Shown here: positions 22,979-32,378 of the stretch, in pieces
Layout: each line of letters begins with the position of its first letter
Numbering within the stretch: the first letter of the stretch is position 1
NCBI GenBank assembly: GCA_964577975.1
Contig: CAZOBB010000180.1
Location: forward strand, 1 to 38,132
Direction of reading: 5' to 3'
Length of the DNA: 38,132 nucleotides
DNA from: JAOZMY01 sp964577975
GTDB lineage: Bacteria > Desulfobacterota > S145-22
Position numbers and translations under genes: made by a program
Notes under the pieces: generated by a model
What the model saw: only the letters and a program-made list of their open reading frames with translations
What the model was told of the DNA's origin: nothing
Database searches by the model: none

Positions 22979-24117
22979 AAAAATCTCCTTGACTCCTTAT
23001 CGGTTAATATTATCTCCCTCAAGCGCTTCGGATGCGCCACCTCCATATCACCAGGAACATTCTGCCCCGTTGTTATATAAGAAATGGGAATCTTCGTATG
23101 CAAAAATACATTCACCACCTCACCCGGAAACCTCGTTTCGTCCATTTTTGTCCAGATAAGGGAACGTACAGGGAACAGGGAGAATCCATCGACATCATCC
23201 AACAAATCTTCCTTTTTTCGACCTGCATCCAGCAACAGGAACGACCACATCTTGTCAAGCATAGGATCCAGCAGTATCTTGATCTCCATCAACCCTTGAT
23301 CGTCCCGATGACTTCTCCCTGTGGTATCAACCATAAAAATCGTATTCTCAGGATAGGACGAACAGACCCGATAAAGGTCCTTTTTCGAATAAATGGCTTC
23401 CACCGGTAATCCCATAAGGCTCCCATAGATATGCAACTGATCCATTGCCCCGATCCGATAAACATCTGTACTCAGCAAAACAATTGGACGCTTCACTTCG
23501 TCTTTCCAGCGCGCTGCCAGTTTGGCAAGCGTTGTCGTCTTCCCTACACCCGGAGGCCCAAGAAACGTGACAAAGCGAGGGACGTCTCCTTTCTGAAAAA
23601 TTTCCCCCGTTACCTTCACCATCCTTTCTAGCACACCTTCTATCTTCCCCTTCAACGAAGAAATGGTTTCTATTCTTCCTGTTTTCGAGGATAACTTTCT
23701 GATCAAAGCCCAAGCAATAGCATCTTCTATACCACTTTCCACCAGTCTCTCGAGCCACCACTCATACGGAGAATCCCCTACTTTTCCGTGATGCCGCCGT
23801 CCCAACGCCTCATCGACCATCTTTTTCAGAAGGAGCAACGCCGATTCAGTCCTATCCATTTCCCAATCCATTTTTCCTTCTTCCAAAAAATCCGTCCTGT
23901 TCGCCTCCCCAGGGGAAATCTTCCTCTTTTCTTCAATCGGCGGCCTGTTCCTTTGTTCCACCAAATCTCTATCCACCGCCGCCATCACGATAACGGCATT
24001 CCCTCGTGGCAATTCCTTTTTCTGCGTTGAGAGTATAATCGCCTCCGGACCCATCTCCGCACGGACTTTCTCGACCGCTTTCTGTACTGTCGGGGCTTCA
24101 AACTGCTTAATTCGCAC
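22936..24117 (-). CDS. flhF: Signal-recognition-particle-type GTPase FlhF, flagellar placement
   Basis: A 393-aa SRP-family GTPase that marks the flagellar pole. From the chosen start it reads MRIKQFEAPTVQKA, as family members do. The N-terminal B region is followed by an NG domain with GPPGVGKT at about 187-194, DVYRIGAMDQLHIYG, DTTGRSHRD and WTKMDET. I place the start at GTG 24117 because GGAGGT stands 4 nt before it; an in-frame TTG at 24135 lies upstream of that site. It overlaps the flhA 3' end by 11 bp and the flhG 5' end by 43 bp. The pair FlhF/FlhG indicates polar flagella. Confidence 0.93.
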   Translation of the reverse strand: MRIKQFEAPTVQKAVEKVRAEMGPEAIILSTQKKELPRGNAVIVMAAVDRDLVEQRNRPPIEEKRKISPGEANRTDFLEEGKMDWEMDRTESALLLLKKMVDEALGRRHHGKVGDSPYEWWLERLVESGIEDAIAWALIRKLSSKTGRIETISSLKGKIEGVLERMVKVTGEIFQKGDVPRFVTFLGPPGVGKTTTLAKLAARWKDEVKRPIVLLSTDVYRIGAMDQLHIYGSLMGLPVEAIYSKKDLYRVCSSYPENTIFMVDTTGRSHRDDQGLMEIKILLDPMLDKMWSFLLLDAGRKKEDLLDDVDGFSLFPVRSLIWTKMDETRFPGEVVNVFLHTKIPISYITTGQNVPGDMEVAHPKRLREIILTDKESRRFLWIKRQDFAYPVNA

Positions 24118-26197
24118 GGCTACCTCCAATAACACCCAAAGATTTCACTTGTACCGTATCTGCCAGCTCATTATGAGATAGAACCGTCAAATCGGGGAAA
24201 AATCTTTCCACCAACCGCCTCAAATGTGGCCGGACCATGGGGGAGCAAAGGATAACAGGCGGTAAGTTTTTGAGGGAGAATACCTCGAGAGACTCTTGAA
24301 GCCTTCTAATGATCTCCTCAGAAGTTTTGGGATCCAAGGCCATATACGATTCTCGATCCGTATGTTTGATACTTGAAGAAATCTTTTCCTCCAAACTAGG
24401 CGAAAGGGTCATGACATACACAGTACCGTCTGGTTGCTGCACTTGGCGCGTGATCGTCCTAGAGAGGGTTTGGCGAACATACTCTGTAAGCAAAACAACA
24501 TTCCTCGTCATGGGAGCATAATCTGCGAGTGTCTCTAGAATACTTCGAAGATCCCGAATGGAAACGCGTTCTCTCAAGAGATTTTGCAGAACCTTTTGCA
24601 CTTCTCCCAATGTCAAGAGATTAGGAATAAGTTCTTCTACAACTTTCGGATATTGTTGCGATAAGTTATCGAGAAGGTTTTGGGTCTCCTGGCGTCCTAA
24701 AAGCTCATGGGCATATCGCCGTATGATTTCCGAAATATGCGTTGCAATGATTGTAGAATGATCCACAACAGTAAATCCTTGAAATTGCGCTTGATCCTTT
24801 TCCTTTTCCTCTATCCAAAAGGCCGGAAGCCCAAAAGCAGGTTCTCGTGTCGGTATCCCCGGCAATTCCCCTTTCGCCGTTCCCGGATTCATCGCCAAAT
24901 AGTATCCCAACAGGAGCTCACCTCGCCCCACCTCATTTCCTTTCAAAAGGATCACATACTCCCCTGGTTTCAATTGAAGGTTATCCCGTATATGCATGGG
25001 AGGAACGATAATACCCATCTCCACAGCGAATTGATTCCGTATGGAACGGATGCGATCCAACAACTCACCATTCTGTTCACGGTCCACGATGGGAATCAGG
25101 CCATAGCCTACTTCCAAGCCAAGGATATCAAGCGGCAACAGAGCTTCCACAGGTTCCGGTTGAGGCATTTGAGGGCCGCCTCCCTCTCCAGCTTCTTCCG
25201 CCTCGACCTGTTTCGCCGATTGATGAACGGCATAGGCGATCCCCCCCATCAACGCTGCAAGGGTAAAAAAAGGGATACCCGGCAGCCCAGGCACCAGCCC
25301 GAAGAAGAGAATGATTCCTGCTGCAACTCCAATTGCGCGGGGCTGAAACAAGATCTGATGAACCATTTCCTTTCCCATATTGGATTCGGCTGCCGCACGG
25401 GTAACAACCATGCCCGCCGCCGTTGAGATAATCAAGGCTGGAATCTGGGAAACCAACCCATCCCCTACCGTCAAGAGGGTATACGTCTGCGCCGCCTTGA
25501 CGACAGGCATCCCCTGCTGCACCACACCAATAATCAATCCTCCCAGGATGTTAATCAAAGTTATGACAATGCCCGCAATGGCATCTCCACGAACAAATTT
25601 ACTTGCCCCATCCATCGCCCCATAAAAATCTGCCTCGCGCTCAATCTCCTGACGTCTCCGGCGGGCCTCTGCATCATCAATCAGCCCTGCATTCAAATCT
25701 GCGTCGATGCTCATCTGCTTTCCCGGCATGGCATCTAACGTAAAGCGGGCCGCGACCTCTGAAACGCGTCCCGCCCCCTTGGTGATCACAACAAAATTTA
25801 TAACGACAAGGATGAAGAAGATAATCATCCCCACCACATAATTTCCCCCTACGACGAAGGCCCCAAACGCCTTGATTACTTTCCCTGCTGCTTCCGGCCC
25901 TTCACTACCGTGCAGGAGGATGAGACGGGTTGAGGCAATGTTCAGAGAAAGCCGAAAAAGGGTCGCAACCAGAAGAAGGGAGGGAAATATTGAAAAATCA
26001 AGAGGCTTCAATACATACATTGCCACCAGGAGAATAATCACGGAAAGGGTAATATCGAACGAAAGAAGGATATCAAGGAGAAACCTTGGTAGGGGGATGA
26101 TCATTAGAATCAAAATCCCCACCACCGACAAGGCAATGAGAATATCACTGTTTTTTGTCAAGCCTTTCAGCCGCAATTGTTGCGCCAGGGATGCCAT
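24107..26197 (-). CDS. flhA: Flagellar type III export gate protein FlhA
   Basis: A 696-aa inner-membrane protein whose cytoplasmic domain forms the nonameric docking ring for export substrates. The N-terminal half contains the usual eight or so membrane helices (about 20-330) and the cytoplasmic loop with MPGKQMSIDADLNAGLIDD of the FHIPEP family. The C-terminal half, from about 350, is the soluble domain (LEVGYGLIPIVD, MGIIVPPMHIRDN, PPVILCSPMVRPHLRRL). Length is normal. Its ATG follows the flhB stop directly (TAAATG), with GGGAGG inside the flhB end. It overlaps flhF by 11 bp. Confidence 0.97.
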   Translation of the reverse strand: MASLAQQLRLKGLTKNSDILIALSVVGILILMIIPLPRFLLDILLSFDITLSVIILLVAMYVLKPLDFSIFPSLLLVATLFRLSLNIASTRLILLHGSEGPEAAGKVIKAFGAFVVGGNYVVGMIIFFILVVINFVVITKGAGRVSEVAARFTLDAMPGKQMSIDADLNAGLIDDAEARRRRQEIEREADFYGAMDGASKFVRGDAIAGIVITLINILGGLIIGVVQQGMPVVKAAQTYTLLTVGDGLVSQIPALIISTAAGMVVTRAAAESNMGKEMVHQILFQPRAIGVAAGIILFFGLVPGLPGIPFFTLAALMGGIAYAVHQSAKQVEAEEAGEGGGPQMPQPEPVEALLPLDILGLEVGYGLIPIVDREQNGELLDRIRSIRNQFAVEMGIIVPPMHIRDNLQLKPGEYVILLKGNEVGRGELLLGYYLAMNPGTAKGELPGIPTREPAFGLPAFWIEEKEKDQAQFQGFTVVDHSTIIATHISEIIRRYAHELLGRQETQNLLDNLSQQYPKVVEELIPNLLTLGEVQKVLQNLLRERVSIRDLRSILETLADYAPMTRNVVLLTEYVRQTLSRTITRQVQQPDGTVYVMTLSPSLEEKISSSIKHTDRESYMALDPKTSEEIIRRLQESLEVFSLKNLPPVILCSPMVRPHLRRLVERFFPDLTVLSHNELADTVQVKSLGVIGGSRAN

Positions 26198-27322
26198 TTA
26201 TCCTCCCATCTCCATCACTGAAGACCCCTCCAACCCATGTTGTTCTCTCTTCCACCGCTCAGGATGCTTCAACTTATACACATACGCCAGAACTTCCGCG
26301 ACGGCTTTGTACAGAGCTTCCGGAATCTCCTCCCCAATCTCTACCCCTTTGTAAAGGGTCTGAGCCAAGGGTTTGTTCTCCACAAGAGGAACACTATGCT
26401 TCCTTGCCATTTCCCGTATCTTGTCGGCAAGGAAGCCCGCCCCTTTCGCCACCACTTTAGGCGCCCGCATCTTTTCTTCCCGCTTATAACGCAATGCCAC
26501 GGCCAAGTGGGTAGGATTGGTTATAACGACATCGGCTTTTGGAACTGCCTCCATCATCCTTCTTCGAGCTATCTCCCTTTGCATCTTTCGGATACGGGCC
26601 TTGATCAAGGGATCCCCTTCCCGCTGTTTAAATTCATCCTTCACCTCTTGTTTAGACATGCGCAGATCCTTTTCATACTGCCACCGCTGGAAGCCGTAAT
26701 CCAAAATAGCGAGAATCACGAGAACCCAACAAGTCCGATACAAAATATCGAAACTCACAGTCAGAGAAAATTTAAGGATATCCGCCACCGAAATTACAAC
26801 AAGTCCCGGCAACTGGCTGTACCGATGTTTTACCGTCAAATAAGCCACATACCCTACGATTAGAATCTTAAGGATAGACCGCATCAACTCGGCAAAGGCT
26901 TGAATGGAAAAAAGGCGCTTGAATCCTTTTATGGGGTCAAGTCTATCAAATTTTGGCATTAACGGTTCGCTTGTCCACAAAAAACCAATCTGGAGAAAAT
27001 TTCCCAGTAACGCCGCCGAAACAACCCCGACAAGGATAGGAAAAAGAACCGTCACGACAAATCTCATTACCATAAAGAACAACCGCTGTGTTCCTAACTG
27101 AGAAAGGGTAAACTCCGAAGCATGTCCGAAGAAAAATCTCATAAAACCAAAAAACTCTCTCAACATCCATTGGCCAGTAAAATGAAAGACGAGGAGGCTT
27201 ATCAAGAGTACAAATACCGACGGAATCTCCCGACTTTTGGCAACATTTCCTTTTTCCCGGGCCTCTTGGCGCCGACGGGGCGTTGCCTGTTCTGTGCGTT
27301 CCTGAAAGCTCTCCTCTGGCAT
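26198..27322 (-). CDS. flhB: Flagellar export switch protein FlhB
   Basis: A 374-aa inner-membrane protein that switches export from rod/hook to filament substrates. The N-terminus ERTEQATPRRRQEAREKG is diagnostic. Four membrane helices lie between about 33 and 210. The cytoplasmic domain carries the autocleavage motif NPTH at residues 269-272, the same numbering as in Salmonella, so cleavage after Asn269 is expected. The C-terminal part (VPLVENKPLAQTLYKGVEIGEEIPEALY) is complete. ATG 27322 lies 18 bp after fliR, and the stop touches the flhA start. FliK, its usual partner in the switch, is at the head of the upstream unit. Confidence 0.97.
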   Translation of the reverse strand: MPEESFQERTEQATPRRRQEAREKGNVAKSREIPSVFVLLISLLVFHFTGQWMLREFFGFMRFFFGHASEFTLSQLGTQRLFFMVMRFVVTVLFPILVGVVSAALLGNFLQIGFLWTSEPLMPKFDRLDPIKGFKRLFSIQAFAELMRSILKILIVGYVAYLTVKHRYSQLPGLVVISVADILKFSLTVSFDILYRTCWVLVILAILDYGFQRWQYEKDLRMSKQEVKDEFKQREGDPLIKARIRKMQREIARRRMMEAVPKADVVITNPTHLAVALRYKREEKMRAPKVVAKGAGFLADKIREMARKHSVPLVENKPLAQTLYKGVEIGEEIPEALYKAVAEVLAYVYKLKHPERWKREQHGLEGSSVMEMGG

Positions 27323-27340
27323 GGTCTTACATCCTCTTCT

Positions 27341-28117
27341 TTACAAATGACCCAATGTCCGCAGGATTGAGAAAATATCCCATCCCAACCCCTTGAACAG
27401 GGAAGTTAAAAGTGACGCCAACAGCGGAAGCGACAAGCCTATACCAACAAGCCCGATTCCGATTTGAAGCGGGAATCCGACAATAAACACATTGATCTGA
27501 GGAACCGTCCTCGCCACGATCCCAAGGACTACTTGTGTAAACAAAGTAATCGCCAGGACGGGCGCTCCAACCTTGACCGCCAAAACAAAGATATTGCCAG
27601 CCAACTTCATGAGCCGACTTATATTGAAACCGGACAAATGGGCTTGCATAGGCGGAATATACCTAAAGCTTTCCACGAGGGCTTGAATGAATATCCTATG
27701 GGTTCCCGTTGCAAGAAAGAGAAGCACAGCGAATAGATAATAAAACTGAGCCGCAATGGACACCTGTTGACTTGTCATCGGATCAATCACATTCACAATT
27801 CCAAATCCCATCTGATACCCCGCGATCTGTCCCGCTACTTGGATACCAGCAAACATTATTTGGGTAATCATTCCCATCGTCATCCCAATAACAATTTCTG
27901 CAAAAAAGCCAGGAACCATCTCCCACAACCCGAGAGTATCAGGCATCTTGAACGCCACATAGGGATAAATCAGGAAAGACATCAATATCCCTATCCCTAT
28001 CCGTACCCTTCGTGGCACCATACGGCTTCCAAACACGGGAACCATCATCAGAATGAATCCAACTCGCAATAATACCAGCGTAAATCTTACCACCTCATAT
28101 CCATGAATGACGATCAT
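27341..28117 (-). CDS. fliR: Flagellar export gate protein FliR
   Basis: A 258-aa inner-membrane protein of the FliP-FliQ-FliR gate complex. Hydrophobic segments span most of its length (VRFTLVLLRVGFILMMVPVFG near the start, then several more). Family marks include RIGIGILMSFLIYP and GQIAGYQMGFGIVNVIDP. ATG 28117 follows a GGTGAGGG that lies in the end of fliQ, 6 bp upstream. The order fliQ-fliR-flhB-flhA is the common one. Confidence 0.95.
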   Translation of the reverse strand: MIVIHGYEVVRFTLVLLRVGFILMMVPVFGSRMVPRRVRIGIGILMSFLIYPYVAFKMPDTLGLWEMVPGFFAEIVIGMTMGMITQIMFAGIQVAGQIAGYQMGFGIVNVIDPMTSQQVSIAAQFYYLFAVLLFLATGTHRIFIQALVESFRYIPPMQAHLSGFNISRLMKLAGNIFVLAVKVGAPVLAITLFTQVVLGIVARTVPQINVFIVGFPLQIGIGLVGIGLSLPLLASLLTSLFKGLGWDIFSILRTLGHL

Positions 28118-28123
28118 GATCCC

Positions 28124-28396
28124 TCACCGGATATACTGCGGTATGTTCATAAAGATGTTACTCGTGTAACTGACAAATATGTTCAACATCCAAGGGAGAA
28201 AGATCAATATAGCTATCATCACGGCAATAATCTTGGGAACAAACGTCAACGTCATCTCCTGTACTTGCGTAACCGCTTGAAATATACTCACCAGCAACCC
28301 CACAATAAGGCCAAAACTAAGCATGGGAGCCGATAGAAGAAGCGACATCTTGATTGCCTCCTCCGCAAAACCAACAAGAAAATCAACCGTCATCAT
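28124..28396 (-). CDS. fliQ: Flagellar export gate protein FliQ
   Basis: A 90-aa protein with two membrane helices (SLLLSAPMLSFGLIVGLLVSIFQ and IIAVMIAILIFLPWMLNIFV) linked by a short loop with TQVQEMTLTFVPKI, exactly the FliQ plan. Two ATG codons open the frame at 28396 and 28393; GGGAGG is 2 nt from the first and 5 nt from the second, so the second may be the real start. It lies between fliP and fliR in the gate-gene block. Confidence 0.95.
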   Translation of the reverse strand: MMTVDFLVGFAEEAIKMSLLLSAPMLSFGLIVGLLVSIFQAVTQVQEMTLTFVPKIIAVMIAILIFLPWMLNIFVSYTSNIFMNIPQYIR

Positions 28397-28403
28397 ATCC
28401 TCC

Positions 28404-29159
28404 CTACATAAAACTCCTGACCAATGATCCTACGATGAGATACCACCCGTCCACCAACACAAAAAGCATAAGCTTAAAAGGCAACGATATCATGACTGGT
28501 GGCAACATCATCATTCCCATGGACAGGAGGATGCTTGCAACCACGATATCCAAGATGAGAAAGGGGATATAAAGTAAAAAGCCTATCTGGAATGCCGTTT
28601 TCAGTTCACTGATAACAAAGGCGGGAACAATTGCTGAAAAAGAAACATCCGAGGGATTTTTGGGCTCTTTGTCGTGGGAAAAGCTAACAAAAAGAGCCAA
28701 GTCTTTTTCCCGCGTCTGTTTCAGCATAAAGGCCTTGACAGGTTCCACCGCCCTTTGCACGGCGATTTTCTCATCAATCTGATGGTTCAGATACGGCTGG
28801 AGAGCCCGACTATTCACCTGCTGCCATACAGGGGTCATAATGAAAAAGGTAAGAAAAAGGGCAAGGCCAATCAGGATCTGGTTGGAGGGAAGCTGCTGGG
28901 TTCCCAGTGCCTGGCGCAAAAGTGACAAAACGACCAAAATTCTGGTGAAAGAGGTGAGAAGAATAAGAATAGCAGGTGCAAATGTCAGCAACGTCAAGAG
29001 GAAAAGGATCTGCAAATTGATAGATAGCCTCCCACCCTTTTGAGCTGCACTCCCAATTGATAGTGTCACCTGGGGAAGATCCGCCGCGTGAAGGCTCTGT
29101 GCCAAGCAAAGGACGAGTATGAACCCGCATCCCCACATCGCTATCTTTGCCGTCTTCAC
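28404..29159 (-). CDS. fliP: Flagellar export gate protein FliP
   Basis: A 251-aa inner-membrane gate protein. It has a cleavable signal-like N-terminus (GCGFILVLCLAQSLHAAD), then membrane helices with family motifs TSFTRILVVLSLLRQALGTQ and LALFLTFFIMTPVW, and the C-terminal VASILLSMGMMMLPPVMISLPFK segment. The start is GTG at 29159, overlapping the fliO stop as GTGA, with GGAGGAGG upstream. Length is normal. fliQ follows 7 bp later. Confidence 0.96.
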   Translation of the reverse strand: MKTAKIAMWGCGFILVLCLAQSLHAADLPQVTLSIGSAAQKGGRLSINLQILFLLTLLTFAPAILILLTSFTRILVVLSLLRQALGTQQLPSNQILIGLALFLTFFIMTPVWQQVNSRALQPYLNHQIDEKIAVQRAVEPVKAFMLKQTREKDLALFVSFSHDKEPKNPSDVSFSAIVPAFVISELKTAFQIGFLLYIPFLILDIVVASILLSMGMMMLPPVMISLPFKLMLFVLVDGWYLIVGSLVRSFM

Positions 29160-29578
29160 GAGACCTCCTCCGTATTCCTCATGAATTGGTTCCGCAAAAT
29201 CTTCGAGAAAGATAGGGTGCGTTTTGTCACTTCCTCCCTTTTCTCCAGAGGCAAAGCCTCCCCCGTCTCATCCAGCGAGGCCAGGAGTGTCATGGAAGAA
29301 GGGGTCATTCCCACAATCAACCGTTTGTTTTCGACTCCTATGACGGCGATGCTGCGTTTCGATCCGAGATAAACCGTTTGCAAAACACGAACAGTGGGTC
29401 CTGAGCTTTTTGCCCCTTTTATCCCCGGATAATACCGCTTCACCACGTAGGTCAAAAACCCTAAGATACCTAGCACTATAAAGAGGGCGCTAAACATCTT
29501 TACGATGGGCATCCACCCCTCTACGGGACAAAATTTGTCGGTAGAAGAAATAACTGCTGTCGTCATCAAACTGAACAC
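29156..29578 (-). CDS. fliO: Flagellar export assembly protein FliO
   Basis: A 140-aa protein with one membrane helix at about 26-46 (MFSALFIVLGILGFLTYVVKR) and a small basic cytoplasmic domain with VRVLQTVYLGSKRSIAVIGVENKRLIVG, the FliO/YscJ-gate-assembly pattern. FliO helps assemble the FliP pore. The start is GTG 29578 behind AGAGGAG; an ATG at 29566 has no such site. Its stop overlaps the fliP start by 4 bp, and fliN ends 17 bp upstream. Confidence 0.88.
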   Translation of the reverse strand: MFSLMTTAVISSTDKFCPVEGWMPIVKMFSALFIVLGILGFLTYVVKRYYPGIKGAKSSGPTVRVLQTVYLGSKRSIAVIGVENKRLIVGMTPSSMTLLASLDETGEALPLEKREEVTKRTLSFSKILRNQFMRNTEEVS

Positions 29579-29595
29579 AACACTCCTCTTTCCAC

Positions 29596-30060
29596 TTACG
29601 ATAACTGCTTAATCCTTTCAGCCGGGCTAATAATATCCGTCAAACGAATTCCAAATTTTTCATTGACTACCACTGCTTCACCCCTCGCCACCAGCTTCCC
29701 ATTCACAAAGACATCCAGGGGTTCTCCCGCTAGCTTCGTCAATTCGATGACCGACCCCTGCCCCAGTTGGAGAAGATCATGAATCACCATCTTTGCTCGC
29801 CCCAACTCAACGGTGATTTGAAGGGGAATATCCAAGATGAAATCAAGATTTTTGGGTATCTCCACAGAAAGTTCCCCCTCATTTTCCTCCCCCGAACTCG
29901 CCGATTCTTTTTTCTCTTCTTGCTCCTGCCGAATTATTTCTTTCTGCTTCTCAAGATCTTCCTGGACATCTTCCCATGAGATTTCGTCCACGTCCTCTTC
30001 ACTTTCGCTCACCGCTTCTTCCTCTGTTTGTCCCATCACCTCTTCCTCTTTTATTTCCAT
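29596..30060 (-). CDS. fliN: Flagellar motor switch protein FliN
   Basis: A 154-aa C-ring protein. Residues 1-70 are very acidic and probably disordered (EEEVMGQTEEEAVSESEED and similar), and the C-terminal 80 residues are the SpoA domain (LDFILDIPLQITVELGRAKM, LGQGSVIELTKLAGEPLDVFVNGKLVARGE, FGIRLTDIISP). FliN binds CheY-P and the export ATPase complex. The acidic extension is longer than in enteric FliN but common in other phyla. ATG 30060 follows AAAAGGGAGGG. fliM ends 14 bp upstream. Confidence 0.95.
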   Translation of the reverse strand: MEIKEEEVMGQTEEEAVSESEEDVDEISWEDVQEDLEKQKEIIRQEQEEKKESASSGEENEGELSVEIPKNLDFILDIPLQITVELGRAKMVIHDLLQLGQGSVIELTKLAGEPLDVFVNGKLVARGEAVVVNEKFGIRLTDIISPAERIKQLS

Positions 30061-30074
30061 TTTACCCTCCCTTT

Positions 30075-31058
30075 TTACAAACCCTCATGAACCTTAGAAA
30101 CGACCCTCACGGCTTTATTCCCTTTATAAATTCCCGGCACACCAAGAAATTTTTTCACACCTTCCACCAACACATCCACGGGTTCAGAGGCATACCGATC
30201 CAGGCGGATGATGTCTCCTGCCTTCAATTCGATTAAATCCTTCGCTTTCATATTCGCGTTCCCTAATTTTACCGTAAGATCCACCTCCGCTTGGAGCATC
30301 GCCTTTCGGAATTCACGTATCCATCCGGAATCCTGCTCCATCTGCTCGCTTTGAAAACTCGCCGTTAACTTTTCTTTAATCGGCTGAATCATCGTATAGG
30401 GAAAGCAAAAAATCATATTCCCCGAACCAAATTCCATCTCCAAACTAAATTTCGAAATAATCACCACATCTGTCATAGGCATGATCGTCACAAACTGAGG
30501 GTTGATTTCCGAACGAACAAGGTTCGTCTTGACCTTGTAAACAGGCGCCCATGCCCTTTCAAACTCCGTAAAAACCATTTGGACGATACGCCGGATAATC
30601 CTCATTTCTATGGGAGAAAAATCCCTCCCTTCCACCTTATAGTGAGAAGAACCGTTGCCCCCGAAGAAAATATCTATCATCGAGAACACAAGCGGGGCCT
30701 CAATCACGAAGAGAGAAATTCCGCGTAATGGTTCCATGTGAAAGAGGTGAATGCTTGTTGGAATAGGTAACGTCTTCAAAAACTCCCCAAATTTCACCAT
30801 GTCGATGGAGAGTGACGTGACATCCACGATCCTTCGGAGACTCGACGTGAACACATTCCTCAAAAACCTGGCAAAACGGTCATTGATGATCTCTAGGGTT
30901 GGCATCCGCCCCCGTATGATCCGATCTTGACTCGTCAGATCATAGGGAACTATCCCCGATTCATCCTCCTCAATATCCGTCTCGGTCTCAATCTCCCCTC
31001 CTGAAATTCCACGTAAGAGAGAATCGACCTCTTCCTGAGTTAGAATCTGATCGCTCAT
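30075..31058 (-). CDS. fliM: Flagellar motor switch protein FliM
   Basis: A 327-aa C-ring protein. The N-terminal CheY-binding helix reads LTQEEVDSLLRG (residues 6-17), close to the classical LSQEEIDALL. The middle CheC-like domain includes the GGxG loop as FFGGNGSSH, and the C-terminal SpoA domain has DLTVKLGNANMKAKDLIELKAGDIIRLD. All parts are intact. The ATG at 31058 has only a weak purine stretch upstream and lies 10 bp after the fliL stop, so coupling is likely. CheY-P made by the CheA of this locus would act here. Confidence 0.97.
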   Translation of the reverse strand: MSDQILTQEEVDSLLRGISGGEIETETDIEEDESGIVPYDLTSQDRIIRGRMPTLEIINDRFARFLRNVFTSSLRRIVDVTSLSIDMVKFGEFLKTLPIPTSIHLFHMEPLRGISLFVIEAPLVFSMIDIFFGGNGSSHYKVEGRDFSPIEMRIIRRIVQMVFTEFERAWAPVYKVKTNLVRSEINPQFVTIMPMTDVVIISKFSLEMEFGSGNMIFCFPYTMIQPIKEKLTASFQSEQMEQDSGWIREFRKAMLQAEVDLTVKLGNANMKAKDLIELKAGDIIRLDRYASEPVDVLVEGVKKFLGVPGIYKGNKAVRVVSKVHEGL

Positions 31059-31068
31059 CGTTTTTCCG

Positions 31069-31590
31069 CTATTGCATTACAAATTCTGTAAAATAGACAT
31101 GCTTCACAGATCCCGTCTTCAGAATACTGTTCAAACGAATCGTGATTTCATTCTTTAAATGCTCTTTTCCATGAAGCGTCGCCAACTCTTCAAACGATTT
31201 GTTGCTCAAGATCTCTATGATGATGTCCCTCACCTGAGGCAATCGCATGTTTATCTCATCCAAAATCTTCTTTCCTTTCAGCTCTAAGCTCATTTTTACC
31301 TTCAAATAATGAGCCTCCTTTTTTCCGGCTAGGTTTACAATAAAGGGCTCCAAATTAAACATTTGCCCCATTTTGGGAACTTCATCCCCCTCCGTTTCAG
31401 GTTCTTCTTCCTCTTCCTGGTTGATAACTTGTGTCTTTGTGGGTTTCGGCTTCGGTGCTAGAAATTTCAAATAGGCAAAAAAACCGCCCCCTCCCACAAC
31501 GGCCAAAACCACCACAAGGATAATGATCAATTTTAATGGCGACTTTTTCTTGACTTCTGTTTCCTGCTTCTTTTCCTCTTTATCTGCCAT
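31069..31590 (-). CDS. fliL: Flagellar basal body-associated protein FliL
   Basis: A 173-aa inner-membrane protein with a short charged cytoplasmic start, a membrane helix at about 19-41 (LKLIIILVVVLAVVGGGGFFAY) and a periplasmic FliL domain (FNLEPFIVNLAGKKEAHYLKV, SLELKGKKILDEINMRLPQVRD, VKHVYFTEFVMQ). FliL forms a ring around stators and helps them work under load. ATG 31590 lies within the last 11 bp of motB. This is the canonical copy; a longer paralogue is at 19144. Confidence 0.95.
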   Translation of the reverse strand: MADKEEKKQETEVKKKSPLKLIIILVVVLAVVGGGGFFAYLKFLAPKPKPTKTQVINQEEEEEPETEGDEVPKMGQMFNLEPFIVNLAGKKEAHYLKVKMSLELKGKKILDEINMRLPQVRDIIIEILSNKSFEELATLHGKEHLKNEITIRLNSILKTGSVKHVYFTEFVMQ

Positions 31591-32368
31591 AGATCCCTTC
31601 TCCTTTCCCTCTGTCTAATAAAACGATTTCCACCCGCCGGTTGAGCGCTCGAGCCTCTGGCGTGTTTTTTGTTGAAACCGGGTGAGACGCCCCGTATCCC
31701 GCCGCCGACAACCTTGCAGGAGAAATACCATCCACCTTTACAAGATAATGGAGGACATTCACCGCGCGCGCCACGGACAACTCCCAGTTAGATGGATATA
31801 AATCCGTGTGAATGGGAACATCATCCGTATGTCCTTCGATTCGAATATCAAAAGGGGTTTTCTTAATAATCTTCCCTATCTTGGCTATCAAAGGCAAACT
31901 CTCCGGTTTAAGCGTTGCCCGTCCCGAATCGAACAAGAATTTTTCTCCCAACCTCACTAGGAGGTTTTTCCCCTCCATTCTCACCTGGATTTCTGACAGG
32001 TTATATCCACTTTCCTTAATGGCTTCACGAAGCTTCCGAGCTGCTTCATATTTCTGCATCCTCTTGGTCCGCATGTGTGGCTTTCCAAAGGCCAACGCAT
32101 CACCAAACGCCTCGTTCACAAGCGCCCACGGCAAAATAACCGCCGTTGCTTCAAACTTTTTTAAATCTTTTACCGTCGCCGGAGGATAAGGAGCAGGCGA
32201 GGCACCCATCTCCAATGGCCCATAAGCCGCATTGAAAAAACCAAAGGCCTGTTTGACCGCCTTGTCATCAGCAGAAGACATGGTGAATATCAAGACAAAA
32301 AACGTCAACAACAATGTCAATAAATCGGAAAACGAAATCATCCACGCATTGGGATCAATATCAGCCAT
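31580..32368 (-). CDS. motB: Stator protein MotB with intact ion-binding aspartate
   Basis: A 262-aa stator subunit with one membrane helix (about 10-32) and a periplasmic OmpA-like peptidoglycan-binding domain (FDSGRATLKPESLPLI, IRIEGHTDDVPI, SNWELSVARAVNVLHYLV, ALNRRVEIVL). The essential ion-binding aspartate is present as Asp15 in SFSDLLTLLLTFF. Whether it conducts protons or sodium cannot be told with confidence from this motif. ATG 32368 follows AAGGGATGAG; the upstream motB-like gene ends 11 bp before. It overlaps fliL by 11 bp. This copy is the one expected to carry current with MotA. Confidence 0.94.
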   Translation of the reverse strand: MADIDPNAWMISFSDLLTLLLTFFVLIFTMSSADDKAVKQAFGFFNAAYGPLEMGASPAPYPPATVKDLKKFEATAVILPWALVNEAFGDALAFGKPHMRTKRMQKYEAARKLREAIKESGYNLSEIQVRMEGKNLLVRLGEKFLFDSGRATLKPESLPLIAKIGKIIKKTPFDIRIEGHTDDVPIHTDLYPSNWELSVARAVNVLHYLVKVDGISPARLSAAGYGASHPVSTKNTPEARALNRRVEIVLLDRGKGEGIYGR

Positions 32369-32378
32369 GGCTCATCCC

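Noticed and set aside
24707..25426. A 239-codon open frame on the plus strand opposite flhA
   Set aside because: flhA is complete and conserved over this stretch; the antisense product shows no domain.
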